DNA from: Lachnospiraceae bacterium
GTDB lineage: Bacteria > Bacillota > Clostridia > Lachnospirales > Lachnospiraceae
Direction: 5' to 3'
DNA: 64,000 nucleotides
Assembly (NCBI GenBank): GCA_017461045.1
Contig: JAFTZJ010000057.1
Location: 62,001 to 126,000 of the forward strand
Under the pieces are notes generated by a model, which worked only from the letters and a program-made list of their open reading frames with translations, made no database searches and was not told where the DNA came from. Made by a program: the position numbers and the translations under genes. Positions 24,101 to 31,873 of this stretch are shown in pieces. Position 1 is the stretch's first letter. The number at the start of each line of letters is the position of its first letter.

Positions 24101-25729
24101 ATGAAGCGAAGAATATTAGCAGGCACACTGGTGCTTATTCTGGTAACCGGACTATGCACAGGATGTCAGAATTCACAAGGAGTTCAAAGTACAGAGCAGA
24201 CAGCAGTAGAACAGGAAGATGCAGTAGCAGTACAAGGCAAACAAGAGACAGGAATTTCAATACATTTTCAGGCGGATGGTATACAAGCTGATGCGTCGCA
24301 GGTGACCGTGGAAGGAAATGTAGTGACGATTACACAGGCGGGCACCTATGTTTTGACCGGAACAACCTCGAATGGGCGTGTTGTGGTAGAAGTGGGAAAA
24401 GAAGAGGATGTAGAGTTGGTGTTGAACGGCGTGGATATTACATGTCCGGACTATGCGCCAATTCGAGTAACACAGGCCGGTGATGTGACAATTGATTTGG
24501 CAGAAGGCTCTGTAAATATTTTGTCCGATGGCAGTAGTTATCAGTTGACGGACGAGGAGGATAATACCGATGGAGTTATCTTTAGCAAAGATGATTTGAA
24601 GTTGAAAGGCGACGGCACCTTATACATCAATGGCAACTACAAGCATGGAATTGTTGGCAAAGACGATGTGGAAATCAAGGGCGGAATCTATATTATTCAA
24701 GCTGTGGAGGATGGCATTAATGCCAACGATAGTATCACCATTGAGGATGGCACATTTACGGTGTCTGTTGGGGATGATGGTATGCATGTAGATGAGTTGT
24801 TTACCATAAATAATGGAACGATAACAATTACGGAAAGCACCGAAGGTCTGGAAGGACATCAAGTAATTATAAATAATGGAATGATTGACATAACAGCAAG
24901 TGATGACGGAATTAATTCCAATAATGGTAGCGATTCGGAAAGCAGTGAGACGGCAACCGGTGATTTGGAAGGAAATGAATCTACAGATGAGCAAACGTCG
25001 GAATTCTCAGGAGGATTCACTATTTCGGAAAATGGGATGATGCCGGACAGAATGACCCCGCCGGAGATGTGGTCGGACGGAACGATGCCGGAAGGCATGA
25101 CTCCGCCAGAAATGTCAGAAGACGGAGGGATGCCGGAAATGCCCGAAGATGGTATGATGCCGGAAGTAATTGAGCCGGAAGAGGTTCCACAATTACAAGA
25201 AGGGCAAGCAGGAAGACAACCGGACGGTGGCAGAATGCAATTTGACAGTCAGAATCAAGGTATGCCGGAAGGCATGGGAATGATGATGGATGCAGATGAA
25301 GAATCTCTGATACAAATTTGTGGTGGAACTATAACAGTTGATGCAGGTGGCGATGGATTAGATTCAAACGGATACCTGAAACTAGAAGGCGGCACCGTTC
25401 GTGTAAGCGGAGCAATGAATGACGGAGACAGTGCTATTGATTACGGAATTGAAGGAACCACATCCGGAGGAACACTAATCGCTACAGGCTTTAGTGGTAT
25501 GGCAACCTCTCTTAGTCGTAGCTCTACCCAATATAATGTGATGCATCGAACACAAGAAACACAAGCAGCAGGTACGCAGATTGTAGTGAAGGACAGTCAG
25601 GGGCAGGAGATTCTTTCCTGGACACCAAAAAAAGAATTCAATAATATCATCCTGTCTTTTCCGGAATTGGAAGAAGACGAGGAATATACCATTGAATTCG
25701 ATGGGAACGCCGAAACGTTAATGATTTAA
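24101..25729 (+). CDS. Secreted carbohydrate-binding-domain lipoprotein (DUF4353-like)
   Basis: A 542-residue lipoprotein: signal peptide ending in the lipobox TGLCTGC (Cys about 22), then a right-handed beta-repeat region (about 60-270: VVEVGKEEDVELVLNGVDI, INGNYKHGIVGKDDVEIK, EDGINANDSITIEDGTFTV) characteristic of the carbohydrate-binding DUF4353 family. A low-complexity Met/Pro/Glu-rich insert with repeats of MPEGMTPPEM (about 300-400) interrupts the solenoid, which resumes with GGTITVDAGGDGLDSNGYL. It is the third gene of the VTC/DUF4956 operon and probably acts at the cell surface. Ligand unknown. Confidence 0.87.
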   Translation: MKRRILAGTLVLILVTGLCTGCQNSQGVQSTEQTAVEQEDAVAVQGKQETGISIHFQADGIQADASQVTVEGNVVTITQAGTYVLTGTTSNGRVVVEVGKEEDVELVLNGVDITCPDYAPIRVTQAGDVTIDLAEGSVNILSDGSSYQLTDEEDNTDGVIFSKDDLKLKGDGTLYINGNYKHGIVGKDDVEIKGGIYIIQAVEDGINANDSITIEDGTFTVSVGDDGMHVDELFTINNGTITITESTEGLEGHQVIINNGMIDITASDDGINSNNGSDSESSETATGDLEGNESTDEQTSEFSGGFTISENGMMPDRMTPPEMWSDGTMPEGMTPPEMSEDGGMPEMPEDGMMPEVIEPEEVPQLQEGQAGRQPDGGRMQFDSQNQGMPEGMGMMMDADEESLIQICGGTITVDAGGDGLDSNGYLKLEGGTVRVSGAMNDGDSAIDYGIEGTTSGGTLIATGFSGMATSLSRSSTQYNVMHRTQETQAAGTQIVVKDSQGQEILSWTPKKEFNNIILSFPELEEDEEYTIEFDGNAETLMI

Positions 25730-25756
25730 TTGTTGTTTTGCTGTATAAACAGCCGC

Positions 25757-26836
25757 TTATAAAATTTGAATAATTTCCAATTCCGGTTCTTTCGAAAGGT
25801 CGATAAAACGGTCTTTCGTATGAATCATTGGTCGTGACGGGGTGTTATCATTTAACATGATGATTTCACCTCGTTCGTTATTGGATAAAAGTACGGTTTC
25901 ATGCAAATACGTCTGCGCTATGCCTTTTAGGAAAGTAAGTAAATAGTGTGGGTCATATTTCTGATAGCCTTCTGCCTCAAAACTTCGGATAACATCAAAT
26001 GGACACATTCCCTTGCGATATACCCGGTCGGCTGTCATAGCTTCATAAATATCTACAATACAAACGATTTTCGCAAATGGCGGAATCTTCTTTGCAGGCC
26101 ATCCCATAGGATAGCCGGAACCATCGCATTTCTCATGGTGACAAAGTACTGCATGAGCGATTCGTGGGTCCAATCCCTGACGTGCGATTAGTTCAAAGCC
26201 ACGCTTGGTATGTTCCTTAATCGTTGTATATTCTTCATCTGTAAGCTTGCCCGGTTTGGTTATAATTTCCGATGGAATTAATAACTTTCCAACATCATGC
26301 ATCAGACCTGCTACCGTTAGAATCTTAGTATCCTCTTCTGACATATCCAACCATTTTCCCATGATGTTACAGATAATGGATACGTTGAGAGAATGGGCAT
26401 AAGTAGAATCGTCGAAATTCCGCATGTTGTGAAGCATGTCAAATACCTGATAAGAGGTATCAGCATTTTTGATGATTTCCGCCGTAGTCTCAAACATCTT
26501 ATCGATGTCTACCTGGGCATTCCGGTCAGCAATATCATTTAATTCATATTGAAATGCATCTTTTGCTTCATAGAAGGCTTCGCTGTATTGATAGAAAGCC
26601 TGACTCTCACGGATTCTTTGGGCATGAGTCTTCGGCTCCGTCTGCTCAGATGGCGTAACAGGATCATCAACGAGAATCGGAACACTTAAGATGGAATGAA
26701 ATGTGAGACGCTCAATTACCTTCTCGTTAACCTCGATGCCCTTTGGAATGATAAGCTGGGCACTTCGATTATATACATCATCCGCAATTTTCATGCCGTT
26801 TTTTAAGTTGTATAATTTTACACGTTTTGATGCCAT
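25757..26836 (-). CDS. HD-GYP domain protein, putative c-di-GMP phosphodiesterase
   Basis: A 359-residue protein. The N-terminal about 110 residues (LKNGMKIADDVYNRSAQLIIPKG) are the DUF3391-like lead-in common to HD-GYP proteins. The catalytic region has HDVGKLLIP and HHEKCDGSGYP, so the metal ligands and the GYP signature are intact, and c-di-GMP hydrolysis is likely. The ATG at 26836 suits the family but has no recognisable SD (TTTTTTCT precedes it), unusual in this window. It is convergent with the DUF4353 gene and divergent from the metK leader. Confidence 0.9.
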   Translation of the reverse strand: MASKRVKLYNLKNGMKIADDVYNRSAQLIIPKGIEVNEKVIERLTFHSILSVPILVDDPVTPSEQTEPKTHAQRIRESQAFYQYSEAFYEAKDAFQYELNDIADRNAQVDIDKMFETTAEIIKNADTSYQVFDMLHNMRNFDDSTYAHSLNVSIICNIMGKWLDMSEEDTKILTVAGLMHDVGKLLIPSEIITKPGKLTDEEYTTIKEHTKRGFELIARQGLDPRIAHAVLCHHEKCDGSGYPMGWPAKKIPPFAKIVCIVDIYEAMTADRVYRKGMCPFDVIRSFEAEGYQKYDPHYLLTFLKGIAQTYLHETVLLSNNERGEIIMLNDNTPSRPMIHTKDRFIDLSKEPELEIIQIL

Positions 26837-26975
26837 AGAAAAAATATAAATCGCGATTATTAGCTACATAGAATAGTATAAAATATCATGTAGTAAAAAG
26901 TCAATAATTCTAAAAGAGTAGTTGACGAAATGTAGCAATTGTAGTAATGTGAAACTGTAATTATATAAGATACTT

Positions 26976-27108
26976 CTCTTATTCAGAACGGTGGAGGCAG
27001 AAGGGCCAGAGAAGCCGTGGCAACCCCAGATTTGGAAGGTGCCTACCTGAGCGAGCAAGTATGATACTTTATCATACAACATCTGAAAGATGAATCGAGC
27101 AATAAGAG
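26976..27108 (+). promoter_or_regulatory. SAM-I (S-box) riboswitch aptamer
   Basis: P1 is CTCTTATT (26976-26983) pairing with AATAAGAG (27101-27108), eight perfect pairs. Between them are S-box landmarks: GGTGGAGG with GGGCCAG, GCCGTGGCAACC, GGAAGGTGCC and the P4-type arm ending CATCTGAAAGATG. It lies directly upstream of metK, the SAM synthetase gene, as expected for SAM feedback. A TTGACG near 26922 could be the -35 of its promoter. Confidence 0.93.
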
Positions 27109-27124
27109 GATTTGACCAGCATTC

Positions 27125-27150
27125 AAGTCCGATTATTTCGGACTTTTTCT
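27125..27150 (+). terminator. Riboswitch-controlled terminator
   Basis: AAGTCCGA (27125-27132) and TCGGACTT (27138-27145), followed by T's. When SAM is bound this hairpin should form and stop transcription before metK; without SAM an antiterminator using P1 3' sequence would compete. Confidence 0.88.
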
Positions 27151-27221
27151 TATGTAAGAGAAGATATTAGCCATTGGGCAAAAGGAACATGTACAAAAGC
27201 AGTGAAAGAATGGAGGAACAC

Positions 27222-28409
27222 ATGGAAAAACGATTATTTACTTCAGAGTCTGTAACAGAAGGACATCCGGATAAAATCTGTGACCAGATTTCGGATGCAA
27301 TTTTAGATGAATTATTAAAGCAGGACCCAATGAGCCGCGTAGCTTGTGAAACAGCGGTTACTACCGGCTTGGTATTGGTAATGGGTGAGATTACAACAAA
27401 AGGCTATGTTGACATCCAGAAAACAGTACGAGAGACCATTCGCAACATTGGTTATGACCGTGCAAAATTCGGATTTGATGCAGAGACCTGTGGCGTAATT
27501 GTTGCCTTAGACGAGCAGTCCGGCGATATTGCTATGGGTGTTAATAAAGCATTAGAAGCAAGAGAAACAGATATGAGCGATGCTGAAATTGAAGCCATCG
27601 GAGCCGGAGACCAGGGCATGATGTTCGGTTATGCGGTAAATGAAACAGAAGAATTAATGCCATATCCAATCGCTTTGGCTCATAAATTAGCAATTAAATT
27701 AACTGAAATCCGGAAAGATGGTACTTTGCCATATTTAAGACCGGACGGAAAAACACAGGTATCCGTAGAGTATGATGAAAATGGTAAGCCATTCCGTTTA
27801 GATGCAGTAGTGCTTTCTACCCAGCATGATGAGAAGGTAACACAGGAGCAGATTCACGAGGATATTAAGAAGTACGTATTTGATCCGATTTTGCCAAAGG
27901 AAATGGTAGACGCAGAAACCAAGTTCTTCATTAATCCAACGGGACGATTTGTAATTGGCGGACCGCATGGTGACAGTGGTTTGACCGGACGTAAGATTAT
28001 CGTAGATACCTATGGTGGTTACGGACGTCATGGTGGTGGTGCATTTTCCGGTAAGGATTGCACGAAGGTAGACCGCTCTGCGGCATATGCAGCACGTTAT
28101 GTAGCAAAGAATATCGTGGCAGCAGGATTGGCAGATAAATGTGAGATTCAGTTATCTTACGCAATTGGTGTTGCAAGCCCAACCTCTATTATGGTAGATA
28201 CCTTTGGAACCGGCAAATTGTCGGATGAAAAATTAGTTGCAATCGTTCGTGAAAACTTCGATTTGCGTCCGGCAGGCATTATTAAAATGTTAGATTTGCG
28301 CCGTCCGATTTATAAGCAGACCGCAGCCTACGGACACTTTGGCAGAACAGATTTGAATTTGCCATGGGAGCGTACTGATAAGGTTGAGGACTTGAAGAAA
28401 TATTTGTAA
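27222..28409 (+). CDS. metK: S-adenosylmethionine synthetase
   Basis: Makes S-adenosylmethionine from ATP and methionine. The 395-residue protein has the family motifs [19 protein letters not shown] at the N-terminus, [12 protein letters not shown] (about 118) and the P-loop-like GGGAFSGKD (about 265). Start at ATG 27222, with GGAGG five bases upstream; 16 codons upstream in frame have no SD. Regulated by the S-box riboswitch in its leader. Full length, no damage. Confidence 0.97.
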   Translation: MEKRLFTSESVTEGHPDKICDQISDAILDELLKQDPMSRVACETAVTTGLVLVMGEITTKGYVDIQKTVRETIRNIGYDRAKFGFDAETCGVIVALDEQSGDIAMGVNKALEARETDMSDAEIEAIGAGDQGMMFGYAVNETEELMPYPIALAHKLAIKLTEIRKDGTLPYLRPDGKTQVSVEYDENGKPFRLDAVVLSTQHDEKVTQEQIHEDIKKYVFDPILPKEMVDAETKFFINPTGRFVIGGPHGDSGLTGRKIIVDTYGGYGRHGGGAFSGKDCTKVDRSAAYAARYVAKNIVAAGLADKCEIQLSYAIGVASPTSIMVDTFGTGKLSDEKLVAIVRENFDLRPAGIIKMLDLRRPIYKQTAAYGHFGRTDLNLPWERTDKVEDLKKYL

Positions 28410-28464
28410 AATCAGCAAGTTAATAAATGTTGAAAATATCTGTACGACGAAAGGAATGGCGGAT

Positions 28465-29339
28465 ATGGATGAGATTTCATTACAGGCATATGCGAAAATT
28501 AATCTGGGCTTAGATGTATTGCGAAGCGTGAAGATGGATACCATGAAGTGAAGATGATTATGCAGAACATTTCATTGGCTGATACACTGGTGATTCGAAA
28601 GTCAGCGGAAGCAGGCATTCGGCTTCAGAGCAACGATGGTACGGAAAATCCAGACGTACCAATGGACCAGTCCAATCTGGTATACAAAGCCATACAGATG
28701 ATAAAGGATGAATTCGGAATTACAGATGGCATAGAAGCCACTCTGACAAAGCGAATTCCGGTAGCAGCAGGTATGGCTGGTGGAAGCACTGATGCAGCAG
28801 CTGCATTAAAGGGCATGAACCAGTTATTTTCACTGGGATTGTCTACACAGGAATTGTGTGACCGGGGAGTAAAGTTAGGTGCTGATATTCCATATTGTAT
28901 TCAGGGCGGCACAGCACTTTCCGAGGGCATCGGGGAGGTATTAACCACCTTACCAAAGATGCCGGCATGTTGGATATTAATTGCAAAACCGCCGATAAAT
29001 GTATCCACCGCATTCGTCTATGGCAACCTAAAAGCCAATGAATTAACGGAGCATCCGGATATAGATGGTATGATACAGGCAATTGAAGCACAGGATTTGG
29101 CAGGAATTGCCCAACGATTAGGAAATGTATTGGAAACGGTTACTGTTCCGGCATATCCGGTAATTGCGGAGATTAAGCAGGTGATGCTGGACGCAGGAGC
29201 AATGCAATCCTTAATGAGCGGTAGCGGCCCTACGGTATTCGGAATCTTCGCAGAAGAACAGAAGGCACATGAAGCGGCAGAGATCATACGAACAGCCGGG
29301 TTGGCACAGCAGGTGTATGTGACGCAGCCCTATAATTAA
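28465..29339 (+). CDS. ispE: 4-diphosphocytidyl-2-C-methyl-D-erythritol kinase, frameshifted near the N-terminus
   Basis: IspE phosphorylates CDP-methylerythritol in the non-mevalonate isoprenoid pathway. The N-terminus MDEISLQAYAKINLGLDVL is read from ATG 28465, then the frame ends after a few aberrant residues. The rest (from about 28521: AKREDGYHEVKMIMQNISL) continues in another frame to 29339. Restoring one G near 28520 gives the conserved K-R-E-D-G-Y-H motif and a full-length GHMP kinase, with the ATP loop PVAAGMAGGSTDAAAAL at about 28761-28811. IspE is normally essential, so a sequence error is as likely as real inactivation. A shorter start at GTG 28548 would lack the substrate-binding N-terminus. 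Confidence 0.87.
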
Positions 29340-29345
29340 ATGATG

Positions 29346-29559
29346 TATAAATTGTGTTTATCTGTATGTGGGAATGTGGTCGCAGCGAATGAGCATATGT
29401 GTTCCTGCAAAGACCGTAGAAGCACGTCGGCACTTAGGCTGCGTTTTTGGCAGCCTTATGTACCGCTACGTGCTGGCCAGAGCGCAAGCGTGTCTGGCAG
29501 GAATACATATGTCTCGAAGCTGCGTTGTAGATATTCGAACAGACAAACCACAATTTATA
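29346..29559. repeat. 214-bp imperfect inverted-repeat element (MITE-like or structured leader RNA)
   Basis: The ends TATAAATTGTG (29346-29356) and CACAATTTATA (29549-29559) are perfect 11-base inverted repeats. Further nested pairings follow inward: GCAGC/GCTGC, CATATGTGTTCCTGC with GCAGGAATACATATG (one G-U), AGCACGT/ACGTGCT, and a central GGCTGC/GCAGCC hairpin, plus a side hairpin CCAGA/TCTGG. The element fills nearly the whole gap between ispE and the FadR-type gene, ending 16 bases before the latter's ATG. It contains no credible gene. Confidence 0.8.
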
Positions 29560-29575
29560 ACAGAAAGGTGAACAG

Positions 29576-30283
29576 ATGGAATTAAAGTTTGATGTAAATG
29601 AATATTTGCCCCTACGGGATGTGGTATTCCAGACCTTGCGTCAGGCAATTATTACCGGAGAAATCGGTCCCGGCGAACGTCTGATGGAGATTCCTTTGGC
29701 GAAGAAGCTGGGTGTGAGCCGGACGCCGGTTCGTGAAGCGATTCGTATGCTGGAATTGGAGGGCTTGGTAGTGATGATTCCTCGTCGGGGCGCAGAAGTG
29801 GCTCGCATTACAGAGAAGGATTTGCGAGATGCACTTGAGGTGCGTTGTGCCTTGGAGGAGCAGGCTGTAGTATTAGCTTGTCAGCGGATTACCAAAGAAG
29901 GAAAAGAAAAACTGAAAGCAGTTTGTATTGCCTTCCGGGAAGCAATTAGTACCAAGCATGTTCCGTCTATTGTGGACAGTGATGTGGCATTCCATGATGC
30001 GATTTTAGAAGCGACCCAGAACCAGCGATTGATTACGATTACCCATAATCTGTGGGAGCAGGTATATCGCTATCGGGTAGAATATGTAAAGGACTTCAGT
30101 TACCACGATGTTCTGGTAAGTGAGCATGATGCAATCACCAACGCCATTCTTCTTGGAGATGTAGAACAAGCAAGAGCAGTCATGCGAAAGCACATATACA
30201 ATCAGGAAGCCATTGTGATTACCAATGTTCAAAGTCAGATTGATAATCAAAGCGTAATACATTCAGAAAATGATTTTAATTAG
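29576..30283 (+). CDS. GntR/FadR-family transcriptional regulator
   Basis: A 235-residue regulator: winged helix at about residues 15-80 (FQTLRQAIITGEIGPGERL, KKLGVSRTPVREAIRMLELEGLV) and an all-helical FCD ligand-binding domain (about 85-215) with the expected metal/ligand positions (DVAFHDAILEAT, SEHDAITNAIL). FadR-subfamily proteins usually sense acyl-CoA or organic acids. SD AAAGGTG. The long inverted-repeat element directly upstream may separate or modulate its expression. Target genes are not evident nearby; the next gene has its own sporulation-type promoter. Confidence 0.92.
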   Translation: MELKFDVNEYLPLRDVVFQTLRQAIITGEIGPGERLMEIPLAKKLGVSRTPVREAIRMLELEGLVVMIPRRGAEVARITEKDLRDALEVRCALEEQAVVLACQRITKEGKEKLKAVCIAFREAISTKHVPSIVDSDVAFHDAILEATQNQRLITITHNLWEQVYRYRVEYVKDFSYHDVLVSEHDAITNAILLGDVEQARAVMRKHIYNQEAIVITNVQSQIDNQSVIHSENDFN

Positions 30284-30310
30284 GAAATTGATTTCTGTAA
30301 TTATAAAATC

Positions 30311-30340
30311 GAATAATTCAAAGAAACCTCACACATACTA
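30311..30340 (+). promoter_or_regulatory. Putative sigma-G promoter of the germination operon
   Basis: GAATA (30311-30315), an 18-base spacer, and CATACTA (30334-30340) match the B. subtilis sigma-G consensus as I recall it (GHATR-N18-CATNHTA) at every specified position. gerA-type operons are sigma-G-dependent in B. subtilis. Start point near 30347, at the base of the right arm of the hairpin. Confidence 0.65.
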
Positions 30341-30363
30341 TAAAAAATGTGTGAGGTTTTTTT
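30326..30363 (+). terminator. Terminator hairpin overlapping the sigma-G -10 and the gerA SD
   Basis: AAACCTCACACAT (30325-30337) pairs with ATGTGTGAGGTTT (about 30347-30359), followed by a seven-T run that ends at the gerA ATG. The SD GAGG (30353-30356) is in the right arm; CATACTA overlaps the left arm and loop. It terminates read-through from the FadR-type gene. Confidence 0.9.
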
Positions 30364-31872
30364 ATGGAACAATTATACAATTCTAGTCATGAAATAATTG
30401 CGAAGCTAAGTTCGAATTTAAAGGAAAACATAGCAATAATTGAAACGCTGTTCCGGGATTGCGATGATGTTGTGAAGAAAGAGTTCCAATTCATACGCGG
30501 AAGCCAAAGGATTTCTGCGTATATGGTATACATTGATGGATTGGTTGATACCGAAATGATACAAGATAATGTAATCGCACCCCTGCAAGAAAAAGAGCCC
30601 GTCTTGCAGGAAGATGTGTTTGCCTCTTTTTTTCATAGCGAAATTGACGCGGCAGATATACGAGAGGATTCCAACTTTGATTCGCTGGTGAACAGCATTT
30701 TGAGAGGGGATACCGTTCTGTTTTTAGACGGGTATGCAAAAGTGATTGTTATATCCAGTAAGAAGCTGCCTATCCGAACCATACAGGAATCCAAGACAGA
30801 AGCAGTTATGCGAGGGCCAAGGGATAGTTTTAACGAAAGTGTCCGAATCGGTACCGCATTGATCCGACGACGCATTAAAGATCCGAAATGTAAGGTTGTA
30901 CAGGATAAATTTGGAGAACGTTCCCGTACTGATTATGCGTTGGTATATATGGAGGATTTGGTTCCGGACGGCTTGGTGGAACAGGTAAAAGCAGAGTTAA
31001 ATGCATACAAAACCGATGCTATATATGACAGCGGTATGCTGGAGCATTTTATGAATCGGAAATGGTACTCGCCATTTCCGGTAATTCAGAGTACTGAACG
31101 ACCGGATAAAGTGGCGGCCTCCGTACTGGAAGGACGGGTAGCAATAGTGGTGGATAATTCGCCGGAGGTTCTGTTATTGCCGGCAACCTTTAATACATTT
31201 TTTCAGGCATCCGACGACTATTACACCCAGTGGTCAGTAGCTTCATTTGCCAGAATTCTACGATACATTGCTTCGATTCTGGCCATAGGACTTCCGGGAT
31301 TTTATATAGCAATTACCAGTTTTCATTTGGAAATGCTTCCGACGGAATTGTTGCTTGCCATTGCACAAGCCAGAAGTAGTATCACCTTTCCGGTAGTACT
31401 AGAAGTGCTTTTAATTGAATTGGAATTCGAATTACTTCGGGAAGCAGGAATCCGCTTGCCGGGACCTATGGGAAATACCATCGGAATTGTAGGCGGTTTG
31501 ATTGTGGGACAAGCGGCAGTGGAAGCAGGCTTGGTCAGCACGATTGTAGTAATTGTAGTTGCTCTTGCTGCACTGGCATCCTTTACCATTCCAAATGAGA
31601 GCTTTGCATCTGCCTACCGGTTGTTGAAATTCTTCTTAATAGCCCTGAGTGCAGTATGGGGATTGTATGGATTTGTGTTGGGAATGTTGGTTCTTGCTGT
31701 TCATTTGTCAGGACTTACCAGCTTTGGAGTTCCGTATATGACTCCGGCAGTATCCGCAAACGGACAGTATGAAAGCATCAAAGACTTTATCCTGCGACTT
31801 CCGATTTACACCATGAAAAAGCGACCAATATTCACCAAAGAAGGACAACGAAATCGCATGCGGAGGTTATAA
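30364..31872 (+). CDS. gerA: GerA-family spore germination protein (A subunit)
   Basis: The A subunit of a nutrient germinant receptor, or a SpoVAF-like relative, in the spore inner membrane. The 502-residue protein has an N-terminal soluble two-lobe domain (about 1-240) and a C-terminal membrane domain of about five helices (about 290-430), with the family's conserved PGFYIAITSFHLEMLPTELL and GPMGNTIGIVGGLIVGQAAV. The ATG immediately follows the T tract of the upstream hairpin, with GAGG seven bases before. gerB starts two bases after the stop. Expressed in the forespore by inference from the sigma-G-like promoter. Confidence 0.93.
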   Translation: MEQLYNSSHEIIAKLSSNLKENIAIIETLFRDCDDVVKKEFQFIRGSQRISAYMVYIDGLVDTEMIQDNVIAPLQEKEPVLQEDVFASFFHSEIDAADIREDSNFDSLVNSILRGDTVLFLDGYAKVIVISSKKLPIRTIQESKTEAVMRGPRDSFNESVRIGTALIRRRIKDPKCKVVQDKFGERSRTDYALVYMEDLVPDGLVEQVKAELNAYKTDAIYDSGMLEHFMNRKWYSPFPVIQSTERPDKVAASVLEGRVAIVVDNSPEVLLLPATFNTFFQASDDYYTQWSVASFARILRYIASILAIGLPGFYIAITSFHLEMLPTELLLAIAQARSSITFPVVLEVLLIELEFELLREAGIRLPGPMGNTIGIVGGLIVGQAAVEAGLVSTIVVIVVALAALASFTIPNESFASAYRLLKFFLIALSAVWGLYGFVLGMLVLAVHLSGLTSFGVPYMTPAVSANGQYESIKDFILRLPIYTMKKRPIFTKEGQRNRMRRL

Positions 31873-31873
31873 C

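Noticed and set aside
29340..29585. Small coding genes between ispE and the regulator
   Set aside because: The frames follow the arms of the inverted-repeat element, have no SD and Cys/Arg-rich composition.
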